A DNA stretch of 64,000 nucleotides from an uncultured Oscillospiraceae bacterium. Lineage in GTDB: Bacteria > Bacillota > Clostridia > Oscillospirales > Oscillospiraceae. Made by a program: the position numbers and the translations under genes. The stretch's first letter is position 1. Each line of letters starts with the position of its first letter. Positions 24,889 through 33,304 of the stretch are shown in pieces. Location of the stretch: the NCBI GenBank assembly GCA_947588605.1, contig CANPYK010000007.1, forward strand, positions 1 to 64,000, given 5' to 3'. Below the pieces are notes generated by a model, which searched no databases, was not told the origin of the DNA, and saw only the letters and a list, made by a program, of their open reading frames with translations.

Positions 24889-25821
24889 TTACAGCCGCTC
24901 GGCCACGCGCAGCTTGGCGCTGCGGGCCCGGGGGTTGCGGGTAAGCTCCTCCGCCGAGGGGGTGACGGGCTTGCGCGTCACGCTTTTCATGGTCTGATGA
25001 AAGCCGCAGACGCATACCGGGAACTCTGGGGGGCAGGTACAGCCGTTTTCACGGGCGCGAATGGCGTTTTTCACCAGCCTGTCCTCCAGGGAGTGGAAGC
25101 TGATGACGCACAGGCGGCCGCCGGGGTTTAAACGGTCCATGGCGGTGTCCAGCATATCGGCGAGGGAGTCCAGCTCCTCGTTCACCGCGATGCGCAATGC
25201 CTGGAAGCACCGCTTGGCCGGGTGCTGTTTCTCCCGCAGGGCCGGGGCCGGCATGGCGGACCGGATCGTGTCCACCAGCTCGAAGGTCGTCTCCAGGGGC
25301 TTATCGGCGCGGCGCTTGACAATGGCGGCGGCGATCCGGGCGGCGTAACGCTCCTCGCCGTACTGGAAGAAAACGCGGCGAAGCTCGGCCTCGTCCCACT
25401 CGTTCACCACGACGCGGGCCGTCAGGGGACTTTGCCGGTCCATGCGCATGTCCAGCGGGGCGTCGCGCATGTAGGAAAAGCCGCGCTCGCTGTCGTCCAA
25501 CTGGGGCGACGAGACGCCCAGATCGAAGAGCATCCCGTCCGCCTTGGCAACGCCGAGGCCGTCCAGAATGGCGCTGAGATTGCGGAAGTTGTCCCGGACC
25601 AGCGTCACCCGCCCGGCCCAGGGCCGGAGTCTCTCTCCGGCCTCGTCAATGGCGGCCTCATCCCGGTCGATGGCGATGAGCCTGCCGTTTTGGAGCCTTT
25701 GGACGATCGCCTGAGAATGGCCGCCCCGCCCGAGCGTGCCATCCACATAGATGCCGTCAGGGTCGATGTTCAGTCCCGCGATACATTCCTCGAGAAGTAC
25801 CGGTACGTGAACGCCGGCCAT
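24889..25821 (-). CDS. rsmH: 16S rRNA m4C1402 methyltransferase RsmH
   Basis: A 310-residue SAM-dependent enzyme that methylates N4 of C1402. Motifs: HVPVLLEECI at the start, DGTLGRGGHSQAI (SAM site), DGMLFDLGVSSPQLDD, and the end ISFHSLEDRLVKN with a downstream CxCxC-type stretch and NPRARSAKLRVAERL. The ATG shares one base with the mraZ stop (TGATG). Confidence 0.97.
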   Translation of the reverse strand: MAGVHVPVLLEECIAGLNIDPDGIYVDGTLGRGGHSQAIVQRLQNGRLIAIDRDEAAIDEAGERLRPWAGRVTLVRDNFRNLSAILDGLGVAKADGMLFDLGVSSPQLDDSERGFSYMRDAPLDMRMDRQSPLTARVVVNEWDEAELRRVFFQYGEERYAARIAAAIVKRRADKPLETTFELVDTIRSAMPAPALREKQHPAKRCFQALRIAVNEELDSLADMLDTAMDRLNPGGRLCVISFHSLEDRLVKNAIRARENGCTCPPEFPVCVCGFHQTMKSVTRKPVTPSAEELTRNPRARSAKLRVAERL

Positions 25822-26237
25822 CAGAAGTCAAGCTCCTGAAGCACCTCGGCGATGTTCTCCGGCGTGGTCTCGATGCCGTCCACGGCATCCCACGCCGCCT
25901 GGTCCCAAAGCTCCGCGCACTCGCCGGCGCCCACCACGGCCACATCCCTGGTGAGCCCCGCGAAATCCCGCAGGGCCTGAGGGAGGAGGATCCTCCCCTG
26001 GCTGTCCAGCTCGCACTTCGCCGCGTGGGCAAAGAGCGGGCGCATTTTGATCTGCTTGGCTCTGGGCATGGCCTTGATCTTGTCCATGATGCGCTCCCAG
26101 CTCTCCGAGGAGTAGGCCGTCAGGCACCGCTCCATGGAGATGGTCACGTAAAAGACCTCGCCCAGCTCCTCACGGATTCGGGAAGGGATGGCGAGCCTGC
26201 CCTTCGTGTCGATGCTGTGTCTGTAGACGCCGGTCAT
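25821..26237 (-). CDS. mraZ: Transcriptional regulator MraZ
   Basis: A 138-residue protein of two AbrB-like half-domains, each with a DxxGR element (SIDTKGRLAIPSRIRE and CELDSQGRILLPQALR). MraZ oligomers bind direct TGGG-type repeats upstream of their own gene and control the division cluster. The start at 26,237 has GGAGGGAG upstream. Boxes that fit its binding site lie 40-70 bp before the gene, see the separate entry. Confidence 0.96.
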   Translation of the reverse strand: MTGVYRHSIDTKGRLAIPSRIREELGEVFYVTISMERCLTAYSSESWERIMDKIKAMPRAKQIKMRPLFAHAAKCELDSQGRILLPQALRDFAGLTRDVAVVGAGECAELWDQAAWDAVDGIETTPENIAEVLQELDF

Positions 26238-26277
26238 GGCCGCTCCCTCCTCTCTTCCGTCTTTTCGTGGGGAACTC

Positions 26278-26305
26278 ATACACTTTGCCCCACTTCTCCC
26301 CACCG
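26278..26305 (-). promoter_or_regulatory. MraZ binding repeats
   Basis: On the minus strand GTGGGGAGAA, GTGGGGCAAA and GTGTATGAGT follow one another so that GTG recurs exactly every 10 bp (complement CAC at 26,301, 26,291 and 26,281). This is the spacing of known MraZ operators. They lie between the promoter and mraZ. Confidence 0.75.
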
Positions 26306-26316
26306 AGGATGGTTTT

Positions 26317-26345
26317 ATTATAGAGGGACAACCAGAAAAATGCAA
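26317..26345 (-). promoter_or_regulatory. Promoter of the dcw cluster
   Basis: On the minus strand TTGCAT, a 17 bp spacer and TATAAT, 80 bp before mraZ and directly upstream of the MraZ boxes. Confidence 0.75.
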
Positions 26346-26463
26346 GACTAATTTTTGAATTTATAAAAATTTTTTTAGTTGCTTGTGTTGACATAAGAGA
26401 CGGCACACAAGATATGGCAATTCCTTTTGCCGACGGCATTTCGGGGTGCTTTTGGGTGGACAT

Positions 26464-26487
26464 AAAAAGCCGCCCCAAAAGGGCGGC
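26464..26487 (-). terminator. Terminator-like hairpin, minus strand
   Basis: GCCGCCC/GGGCGGC with T-run TTTTT on the minus strand. No minus-strand gene lies just upstream, so it may block antisense transcripts from entering the mraZ promoter region. Confidence 0.5.
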
Positions 26488-26531
26488 GGAGGGAGGGATA
26501 TGGACACAATTTCCATTTTAGGCGGTGAGGG

Positions 26532-26560
26532 TTGCGTTTTGAGGGGCGGTTTGGTATAAT
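26532..26560 (+). promoter_or_regulatory. Promoter of the acyltransferase/DUF6320 pair
   Basis: TTGCGT, a 17 bp spacer and TATAAT. The predicted transcript start, about 26,567, is only five bases before the first ATG at 26,572, which argues for the later ATG at 26,590. Confidence 0.7.
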
Positions 26561-26589
26561 GGGCGTATCCTATGAGGTCGGTGGCGCGC

Positions 26590-28092
26590 ATGGCCAAGAA
26601 GAAGAACAAGCAGACGGAATTTAATAGGTATCTCGCGGGGCTTCCGGAGGACGAGCGCGGGCGCGTGGACGCCTTTTTCCGCACGGTGGACAGGCACCTG
26701 CGCATCGGGCGGGAGTGGAAGCGGCAGCTCATCCGGGATTTTGAGAACGCCCTTTTGTGGTACGGGCAAAACGGCGTGGAGCTCACGGACGCGCTGGAGC
26801 GCCTCTCCCCCACCCACCTGGGCGGGTTTTACTCCCGGCCGGCGGACGACTGGTTCCCCCTGGACGCGGCGGCGAAGGTGTATCCCCTGTCCATGAGCCA
26901 CAAGCAGATGGCGGTGTTCAGGCTGTCCATGTATCTCACCGAGGAGGTAGCGCCGGAGCTTTTGCAGATGGCGCTGACCTTCACCATCAAGCGCTTCCCC
27001 TTCTTTGCCACCACCATCAAAAACGGCTTTTTCTGGCACTACATCGACGCGGCGAAGCGCCGTTTTCCCGTGGAGCCGGAATCCACGGTGCCCTGCGCGG
27101 ACATCAACGTGTCCTTCACCGGCTCCAAATCCTTCCGGGTGCTCTACTATAAAAACCGGGTGAGCTGTGAGTTTTTCCACATCCTCACCGACGGCACCGG
27201 CGGGACGGTGTTTTTAAAGAGCCTGGTGGCGGAATACCTGCGCCTGCGGGGCACGGCGGTGCCGGCGGGGCGCGGGGTGCTGGACGTGGACGGACTGCCC
27301 GACGCCGGGGAGTCGGCGGACGACTTTTCCAAGTACGTCACGGGCCGGAAAAGCTCCGGCTTTGTGGACAAGCCCGCCATTCAGATGGGCGGGAAGCTCT
27401 CCGCCGTAAAGCCCTGCCAGGTCATCCACTTCGACGTAAGCTCCGACGCCCTCCGGGACGCCGCCAGGGCGCGGGAGGCGTCGGTGACGGCGCTTTTGAC
27501 GGCGATGATCTTCATCTGCTGTAAGGCCGCCATGGACCGCCAGCACGGGACCGTCCACATCCAGGTGCCGGTGAACATGCGCAGCTATTTTGAGACGCGG
27601 ACGCTGCGGAATTTCTCCCTCTACGCCAACATCCACCTGAAGGTGGAGGAGATCCGGGAGCTGGACGAGATCCTGCCGGAGGTGGCGCGGCAGCTTCAGG
27701 AGGGCGTGAGGCCTGAGAAGATGCAGGAGATGATGAACGGCGCGGTGAAGCTGGTGCGGTCGGTGCGGCTGGTGCCGCTCTTCATCAAATGCCCGGTGGC
27801 CCGGGTGGTGTACGGGTTTTTAGGGGACCGGGCCTTCACCACGACCATCTCCAATCTGGGCGTGGTGGATATGCCGGAGGAGATGGCGGCGAAGGTCAAA
27901 AAGATGGACTTCGTGCTGGGCACCGTGGCGCTCTCCCGCGCCGCCGTGTCCGTGGTGTCCGCCAACGGGACCGCCACCGTGTCGGTGGCCAAGCTCACCA
28001 CGGACCCGTCCTTTGAGGAGCGGATGTACGCGCTCTTGAGGGAGCTGGGGCTGGAGGTAAAGGTGACGGGGAGCGATCTGTATGGATTTTGA
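26590..28092 (+). CDS. Condensation/alcohol acetyltransferase-fold protein
   Basis: A 500-residue soluble protein of the CoA-dependent acyltransferase superfamily. The first half holds the HxxxDG active-site motif as FFHILTDGTGG (about residues 198-208), and the second half has the DFGWG-like region replaced by the stretch around TTTISNLGVVDMPEEM. Relatives are annotated as alcohol acetyltransferase or condensation-domain proteins that make esters or amides, often of lipids. The ATG at 26,590 is preferred, with GAGG upstream. It overlaps the DUF6320 membrane protein by 11 bp, so both likely act together, perhaps in modifying a membrane or wall component; that is inference. Confidence 0.75.
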   Translation: MAKKKNKQTEFNRYLAGLPEDERGRVDAFFRTVDRHLRIGREWKRQLIRDFENALLWYGQNGVELTDALERLSPTHLGGFYSRPADDWFPLDAAAKVYPLSMSHKQMAVFRLSMYLTEEVAPELLQMALTFTIKRFPFFATTIKNGFFWHYIDAAKRRFPVEPESTVPCADINVSFTGSKSFRVLYYKNRVSCEFFHILTDGTGGTVFLKSLVAEYLRLRGTAVPAGRGVLDVDGLPDAGESADDFSKYVTGRKSSGFVDKPAIQMGGKLSAVKPCQVIHFDVSSDALRDAARAREASVTALLTAMIFICCKAAMDRQHGTVHIQVPVNMRSYFETRTLRNFSLYANIHLKVEEIRELDEILPEVARQLQEGVRPEKMQEMMNGAVKLVRSVRLVPLFIKCPVARVVYGFLGDRAFTTTISNLGVVDMPEEMAAKVKKMDFVLGTVALSRAAVSVVSANGTATVSVAKLTTDPSFEERMYALLRELGLEVKVTGSDLYGF

Positions 28093-28654
28093 GGTCATTT
28101 ATCCGAGCATCAAAAAAACGTCCCTGGCCATGCTGCGGGTGCGCACGGTCTTCGGGCTCATCTTTCTCGCCGCCGCCGTGGCCTGCCCGGTGGTGAACAT
28201 CGCCGTAGGCGGCAAGGCGTGGAGCGTCATCGTGCTCTGGGCGCTCTACATGGTCTGGACGCTGGTGCTGAAGGCGCCGCTGGTGGAGCGCAACCTCATC
28301 AGCCAGGGGGTGCGGCTCTCGGTAATGATCGGCATCCTGCTCATCCTCATCGACCGGCTCCTCTACCCCGGCTGGGCGGCCTTCGTGGTGCCCATCGTGG
28401 CCTACGGGGCGCTGATCGTGCTGGCGATCTTGTTCTTCGTCAACGTCTCCAAGCAGCTGCACAACGTGATGCCCCTGGTGATCGTAACGCTGGCCGCCGG
28501 CATCGGCTCCGTCGTCGCCATGCTGGTCTTCTCCGAGATAAGCTGGCCCATGATCGTCCTCGCCGTCACCGCCGGCGTGCTGTTCATCGCCACGGTGCTC
28601 ATTTTGAGGACAAGGCTCATTTCGGAGATCGTGAAGAGGTTTCATTTGAAATAA
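28082..28654 (+). CDS. DUF6320 membrane protein
   Basis: A 190-residue protein with six hydrophobic segments (about 22-42, 47-62, 76-94, 96-120, 126-144, 150-170). It overlaps the end of the acyltransferase gene. In related Clostridia the two are paired or fused, which suggests that the membrane protein positions the acyltransferase or moves its product. No enzymatic motif is visible. Confidence 0.7.
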   Translation: MDFEVIYPSIKKTSLAMLRVRTVFGLIFLAAAVACPVVNIAVGGKAWSVIVLWALYMVWTLVLKAPLVERNLISQGVRLSVMIGILLILIDRLLYPGWAAFVVPIVAYGALIVLAILFFVNVSKQLHNVMPLVIVTLAAGIGSVVAMLVFSEISWPMIVLAVTAGVLFIATVLILRTRLISEIVKRFHLK

Positions 28655-28658
28655 GGAA

Positions 28659-28800
28659 ACGGGCGGGTCTGGAACCCGCCCGTGCATTTAATGGATCGTT
28701 TCCAAGCAACGCCGATACCGCTCTGTCCTCCCACGCTCGCTTCCCCCTGCCCCCCCTCCTGCGAGGAGGGGGCGAAAAAGGTTGCGGCTCCGCCGCAGTT
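28659..28800. repeat. Composite intergenic repeat patch 4a
   Basis: A GGGCGGGTCTGGAACCCGCCC hairpin directly after the DUF6320 gene, possibly used as terminator, then the CCCCTCCTGCGAGGAGGGGG hairpin and TTGCGGCTCCGCCGCA hairpin, in the reverse order of those at 868-915 and 62,955-63,003. Confidence 0.7.
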
Positions 28801-28804
28801 TTTG

Positions 28805-28965
28805 ATACTAATATCTATTTAAAAGAAGACACCGAGCGGCGAGGATTTTTCGTGTCAGGCAAGGAAGACGCCGCAGGGAATACTTTGTGTATTCCCAAGG
28901 CGGCTGACGCAGCATGACGCGAAAAAGACCGTCGCAAATGTCTTGTTTTAATTAGATATTAGTAT
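28805..28965. mobile_element. MITE-like element forming one long hairpin
   Basis: The ends ATACTAATATCTATTTAAAA and its near-exact complement (TTTTAATTAGATATTAGTAT) form terminal inverted repeats. Pairing goes on almost through the whole 161 bp: TTTTTCGTGTCA faces TGACGCGAAAAA, and the tip is GGGAATAC-TTTGT-GTATTCCC. AT-rich ends in a GC-rich region, no coding capacity. The family and its parent transposase are not visible in the window. Confidence 0.7.
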
Positions 28966-29700
28966 GATTTGCCCGCGCGGCGGGGACGGGGGCTCGAATT
29001 CCCCCTACCCCCTTTGCCCCAAAGGGGGTCAAAAAGGATGCGCCGCTATGCGGCGCAATTTTTATAAAGGCGGCGCAAAGCGCCGCATCCTTATTCCCCT
29101 TGACCCCTTTTTCGGAAAAAGGGGTGCCGCCGCAGCGGCGGGGTATTCGAGCCCCCGTCCCTCGTCTCTCGTCCCTCGTCTTAGCCTTCCCCGCAGGGCG
29201 GGGAAGGTGGCGCCCGCAGGCGCCGGATGAGGTGGGTCCGTTCATCGAAACCGGTTGCAGCCCTTTGGCTCCCACCTCACCCCTCCCCCTCCCCGCCCCG
29301 CGGGGAGGGCTCTGAATCGAGGGCGGGTGCGATTTATCGGAACCGTGTGAAGGCTTCAAACCCGGTATCCGCCGCGGCGGGGACGGGGGGCGGGCGGGTG
29401 GGAAATATAAGAATGCGGCGAAGCCGCAAACCTTTTTCCGCCGCCGCGCAGACCCTTCCGCCTCGCTGCGCTCGGCACCTCCCCCACGGGGGAGGTTAGG
29501 AGACGCGACCACCCCGGCGCTTCGCGCCGCCCCGACCTGGGAGGGGCAAAAGAAGGTGCGTTGACAGACCGGTTCCGATAATCCGTATCCTTCCCAGTTA
29601 CGCCGTACGGGTCGCCGTGGGCGGCGACCCGCATTTCGATGACCTCCGGTGTTGGTCGAATGGGATAATCTTTATACTTTTTCTGTAGGGACGGGTCAAC
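28966..29700. repeat. Composite intergenic repeat patch 4b (no gene seen)
   Basis: A dense repeat array: CCCCCTTTG..CAAAGGGGG, ATGCGCCGCTATGCGGCGCA, GGCGGCGCAAAGCGCCGC, CCCCTTTTTCGGAAAAAGGGG, CGCCGCAGCGGCG, CCTTCCCCGC..GCGGGGAAGG and GGCGCCCGCAGGCGCC, then ACCTCACCCCTCCCC and GTAGGGACGGGT blocks. Most of 29,000-29,320 reappears inverted, with arm changes, at 62,490-62,830. The spacer GACCTCCGGTGTTGGTCGAA near 29,640 matches 12,517 onward. Confidence 0.75.
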
Positions 29701-29726
29701 GGTCGTGCGGCGGGTGGATATGAAAA

Positions 29727-30632
29727 TCAGCCGTTCATCAGGCGGACGAGGACGGCTTTTTGGGCGTGGAGGCGGTTTTCGGCCTCGTCGAAGATGGAGC
29801 TTTGGTATGTCTCGATGATCTCGTCGGTGATCTCCTCACCTCGGTGGGCGGGGAGACAGTGGAGGACGATGGCGTCGGGGCGGGCCACGCTCATGAGCTC
29901 GCGGTTCACCTGGTAGCCGGCGAAGTCGCGGCGGCGGCGGTCGGCCTCCTCCTCCATGCCCATGGAGGCCCAGACGTCGGTGTAGACGGCGTCGGCGTCC
30001 CGCGCGGCCTCGAAGATGTCGTCGGTGACGGTGAGGTCGCCGTTCTCATGGGCCCACTTGACGATGTCCGGGTCGGGGGCGTAGCCCTTGGGACAGCCGA
30101 TGGCCACGGACATGCCGGTCTTGATGCCGCCGACGATGAGGGAGTTGGCCATGTTGTTGCCGTCGCCGATGAACGCCAGCTTCCGGCCCTGGAGGGTGCC
30201 CTTGTACTCCCGGATGGTCTGGAGGTCGGCCAGGACCTGGCAGGGGTGGGCGTAGTCGGTGAGACCGTTGATGATGGGGATGGTGCCGTAGCGGGCCAGG
30301 TCCTCCACCTCGCTCTGGGCGTAGGTGCGGATCATGATGGCGTCGAGGTAGCGGCTGAGGACACGGGCGGTGTCCTGCACCGGCTCGCCCCGGCCGATCT
30401 GGAGGTCCCGAGAGCTGAGGAAGAGGGCGTTGCCGCCCAGCTGGTACATGCCCGCCTCAAAGGAGACGCGGGTGCGGGTGGAGGATTTCTGGAAGATCAT
30501 GCCCAGGGTCTTCCCCGCCAGCAACGGGTGGGGGATGTTGTTCTTCCGCTCGAACTTGAGCTGGTCGGCAAGGCCCAGCAGGTCCAAAATCTCCTCTTTT
30601 GTCAGGTCGCCTAATTTGAGTAAGTGTTTCAT
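29727..30632 (-). CDS. argF: Ornithine carbamoyltransferase
   Basis: A 301-residue enzyme making citrulline from ornithine and carbamoyl phosphate. Carbamoyl phosphate site SSTRTRVSFE (about 50-59), HPCQVLAD, the ornithine loop with SMGMEEE, and HCLPAHRGEEIT are present. It is the last gene of the arginine operon, and its ATG overlaps the argD stop by ATGA. After its stop only repeat DNA follows. Confidence 0.97.
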   Translation of the reverse strand: MKHLLKLGDLTKEEILDLLGLADQLKFERKNNIPHPLLAGKTLGMIFQKSSTRTRVSFEAGMYQLGGNALFLSSRDLQIGRGEPVQDTARVLSRYLDAIMIRTYAQSEVEDLARYGTIPIINGLTDYAHPCQVLADLQTIREYKGTLQGRKLAFIGDGNNMANSLIVGGIKTGMSVAIGCPKGYAPDPDIVKWAHENGDLTVTDDIFEAARDADAVYTDVWASMGMEEEADRRRRDFAGYQVNRELMSVARPDAIVLHCLPAHRGEEITDEIIETYQSSIFDEAENRLHAQKAVLVRLMNG

Positions 30633-31795
30633 TCTCCGATCACCTCTTTAAGAATCGTCAAAGCTTCCGTGAGCTGTTCGTCCGTGATGATGAGGGGCGG
30701 CAGGAGCCGGACCTTCTCGTGGGCGGTGAGGACCACCACGCCGCGCTTTAAGGCCGCCGCCGCCACGTCCCTGGCCGGCTTTTCCGTGAGGATGCCCACC
30801 ATGAGGCCAAGGCCGGTGAGGGACCTGACGCCCTTGGCGCCGGTGAGGGCGGAACGGATGAACTCGCCCTTGCGTCTGACGTCCGCAAGGAGCGTTTCGT
30901 CCAGGCGCTCGATGACCGTGAGGGCTCCGGCGCAGCTCACCGGATTGCCGCCGAAGGTGGAGCCGTGGTCCCCGGCCCCCAGGGTGTGCTCCACCCGCTC
31001 CCCCAAGAGGCAGGCCCCTAAGGGCAGGCCGCCGCCCAGGCCCTTGGCGGTGGAGACGATGTCGGGCAAAAATCCAAATTGTTCATAGGCGTACAGCGTC
31101 CCGGTACGGCCGTTGCCCGTCTGGACCTCGTCCACAATGAGCAGAAGATCGTGCTCCCGGGCGATCTGCACCACTTCGTCCACATACGCCCTCGTCAGGG
31201 GCACGACGCCGCCCTCGCCCTGGATGAGCTCCAGCATCACGGCGCAGCAGCCACCCTGTTCGGCAAGCGCCCGGACCTCCCCCGCGTCCTGAGCGGAGGC
31301 GTGGACGAAGCCGGGGGTGAAGGGGCCGAATTTCGTGTGGAACGCGTCCTGGCCCGTGGCGGAGAGGGTGGTGACGGTGCGGCCGTGAAAGCTGTTTTTG
31401 AGGGTGATGATCGTGCTGTGGCTCTCGTCGCCGTATTTGTCGAAGGCCCACTTTCGGGCGGCCTTGACGGCGCACTCGTTGGCCTCCGCGCCGGAGTTGC
31501 CGAAGAAGACCTTCCGCATACCGGTGCGGTCGCACAGGAGCTTCGCCAGCTTCACACACGGTTCGGTGTAATATAAGTTAGACATATGTTGAAGCTTTGA
31601 CGCTTGTCTTGCCACCGCCTCCGCCCAGACGGGGTCGGAGAGGCCGAAGGCGTTGACGCCGATGCCGGCGCCCAGGTCTATGTAGCGCCTGCCCGTCTCG
31701 TCGAAGACCTCCGCTCCCCTGCCCTCGGTGAAGACCACGTCGGCGCGGGCGTAGGTGTTGGCGATATATGCCTTATCCAGAGCTTTGATATCCAT
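30629..31795 (-). CDS. argD: Acetylornithine aminotransferase
   Basis: A 388-residue class III PLP enzyme, converting N-acetylglutamate semialdehyde to N-acetylornithine. SGAEANECAVKAARKW binds PLP phosphate, LIVDEVQTGNGRTG follows, and the Schiff base lysine is in STAKGLGGGLPLGA. The start is ATG at 31,795 with GAGG eight bases upstream; a GTG three codons earlier is less likely. It is 10 bp from argB. Confidence 0.95.
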   Translation of the reverse strand: MDIKALDKAYIANTYARADVVFTEGRGAEVFDETGRRYIDLGAGIGVNAFGLSDPVWAEAVARQASKLQHMSNLYYTEPCVKLAKLLCDRTGMRKVFFGNSGAEANECAVKAARKWAFDKYGDESHSTIITLKNSFHGRTVTTLSATGQDAFHTKFGPFTPGFVHASAQDAGEVRALAEQGGCCAVMLELIQGEGGVVPLTRAYVDEVVQIAREHDLLLIVDEVQTGNGRTGTLYAYEQFGFLPDIVSTAKGLGGGLPLGACLLGERVEHTLGAGDHGSTFGGNPVSCAGALTVIERLDETLLADVRRKGEFIRSALTGAKGVRSLTGLGLMVGILTEKPARDVAAAALKRGVVVLTAHEKVRLLPPLIITDEQLTEALTILKEVIGE

Positions 31796-31805
31796 ACCCT
31801 TCACC

Positions 31806-32663
31806 TCACGCGGTAAACATGGTGCCGAGGCCGGCGTTGGTCAGCAGCTCCATCAAAATGGAGTGGGGCAGGCGGCCGTCGATGATGAAGACCTTGCGGA
31901 CGCCCCGGCGGATGGCCTCCACACAGCACTGGATCTTGGGGATCATGCCGCCGGAGATGACGCCGTCGGCCACCAGCTGCGGGACCTCCGAGACGGAAAG
32001 CCGCCGGATCAGGGTGTCCGGATCGTCCTTATCCCGCAGGAGCCCCTCGATGTCCGTCATGGTGAGCATGGATTCCGCGCCGAGCTTCCCGGCGATGCGG
32101 GCGGCGGCGGTGTCGGCGTTGATGTTGTAGAGGTTTCCCTGGGGATCGCACCCCACGGTGGAGATGATGGGGATGTAGCCCATGTCGAGAAGGTCCGTAA
32201 TGGGCTTCACGTCCACGTCCTGGATCTCCCCCACCGCGCCCAGGTCCGGGTCCAGCTGGGCGGCCTTTATCATGTGGCCGTCCACGCCGGAAAGGCCGAT
32301 GGCGCGGCCGCCCGCCAGCTCCACCAGGTTCACCAGATCCTTGTTGACCTTCCCGGCCAGGACCATCTGGACGATGTCCATGGTCTCGGGGTCGGTGACG
32401 CGAAGGCCGTTTTTGAATTCAGACCTCTTGCCGGTCTTTTTCAGCATGTCCGAGATCTCCGGTCCGCCGCCGTGGACCACCACCACCTTGATGCCGATCA
32501 TGGTGAGGAGCACGATGTCCCCCATCACCAGCTTTTTCAGAGTCTCGTCGGTCATGGCGTTGCCGCCGTACTTGATGAGGATGATCTTCCCGGCGTATTT
32601 CTGGATGTATGGAAGCGCCTCCGTCAGCGTCTGCGCCCGGAGGGCGTGGTCGTGTAAGTCCAT
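31806..32663 (-). CDS. argB: Acetylglutamate kinase
   Basis: A 285-residue amino acid kinase phosphorylating N-acetylglutamate. IILIKYGGNAM near residue 27 and VVVHGGGPEI near 61 form the phosphate sites; NINADTAAARIAGKL and GGMIPKIQCC are typical. The N-terminal helix (1-20) needed for the arginine-sensitive hexamer is present, so feedback inhibition by arginine is plausible. Confidence 0.96.
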   Translation of the reverse strand: MDLHDHALRAQTLTEALPYIQKYAGKIILIKYGGNAMTDETLKKLVMGDIVLLTMIGIKVVVVHGGGPEISDMLKKTGKRSEFKNGLRVTDPETMDIVQMVLAGKVNKDLVNLVELAGGRAIGLSGVDGHMIKAAQLDPDLGAVGEIQDVDVKPITDLLDMGYIPIISTVGCDPQGNLYNINADTAAARIAGKLGAESMLTMTDIEGLLRDKDDPDTLIRRLSVSEVPQLVADGVISGGMIPKIQCCVEAIRRGVRKVFIIDGRLPHSILMELLTNAGLGTMFTA

Positions 32664-32679
32664 GGTTCTACCTCCCGCT

Positions 32680-33291
32680 TCAATAGTCCGTCACGTCGAA
32701 CGGTTTGTCCTTGAAATAATAGTGCCTGTCCGCCTCGGTGATCTCCCGCAAAACGCGGCAGGGATTCCCCGCGGCCACGGAGTTTGCGGGGATGTCCCGG
32801 GTCACAACGCTCCCCGCGCCGATGACCACGTTGTCGCCCACGGTGACGCCGGGGAGGATGACGGTGTTGCCGCCGATCCAGACGTTGCTGCCCACGGTGA
32901 TGGGCGCGCCGTACTCGTAGCCGGAGTTGCGGCTCATGGGGTGGACCGGGTGGCCGGCGGCGTAGAGAGCGACGTTGGGGGCGATGAAGACGTTGTCGCC
33001 CAAAGTGACCTTGCACACGTCCAGGATCACCAGGTTATAGTTGGCGTAGAAATTGTCCCCCACCTCGATGTTCCAGCCGTAGTCGCATTGGAAGGGCGGC
33101 TCCACCCACACATTTTCGCCGGTCTTGCCGAAGATCTCCCGGATGTGGGCGGGAATGTTGGTGCGGCGGTTTTCCGGGGGCAGGAGGTTGAAGCGATAGA
33201 TCTTCTCCCGGCACGCGTCCCGCTCCTCCTGAAGGCCGTCCATCCAGGCCTTGTAGGGCAGGCCGGCCAGCATACGTTCCTTTTGATCCAT
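32680..33291 (-). CDS. Maa/LacA-type hexapeptide O-acetyltransferase
   Basis: A 203-residue left-handed beta-helix acetyltransferase. An N-terminal helical maltose/galactoside acetyltransferase domain (about 1-60) precedes hexapeptide repeats with the catalytic histidine in ALYAAGHPVHP and the end stretch VIGAGSVVTRDIPANSVAAG. Family members acetylate sugars. It sits within the arginine operon between argJ and argB, 13 and 16 bp from each. No known step of arginine synthesis needs it; whether it acquired an acetyl-related role in this pathway is open. Confidence 0.92.
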   Translation of the reverse strand: MDQKERMLAGLPYKAWMDGLQEERDACREKIYRFNLLPPENRRTNIPAHIREIFGKTGENVWVEPPFQCDYGWNIEVGDNFYANYNLVILDVCKVTLGDNVFIAPNVALYAAGHPVHPMSRNSGYEYGAPITVGSNVWIGGNTVILPGVTVGDNVVIGAGSVVTRDIPANSVAAGNPCRVLREITEADRHYYFKDKPFDVTDY

Positions 33292-33304
33292 GCTCGTTCC
33301 TCCC

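Noticed and set aside
28659-29700. CRISPR-like regular repeats
   Set aside because: Repeats are hairpins of different kind with irregular spacing and conserved, not unique, spacers; no cas genes.
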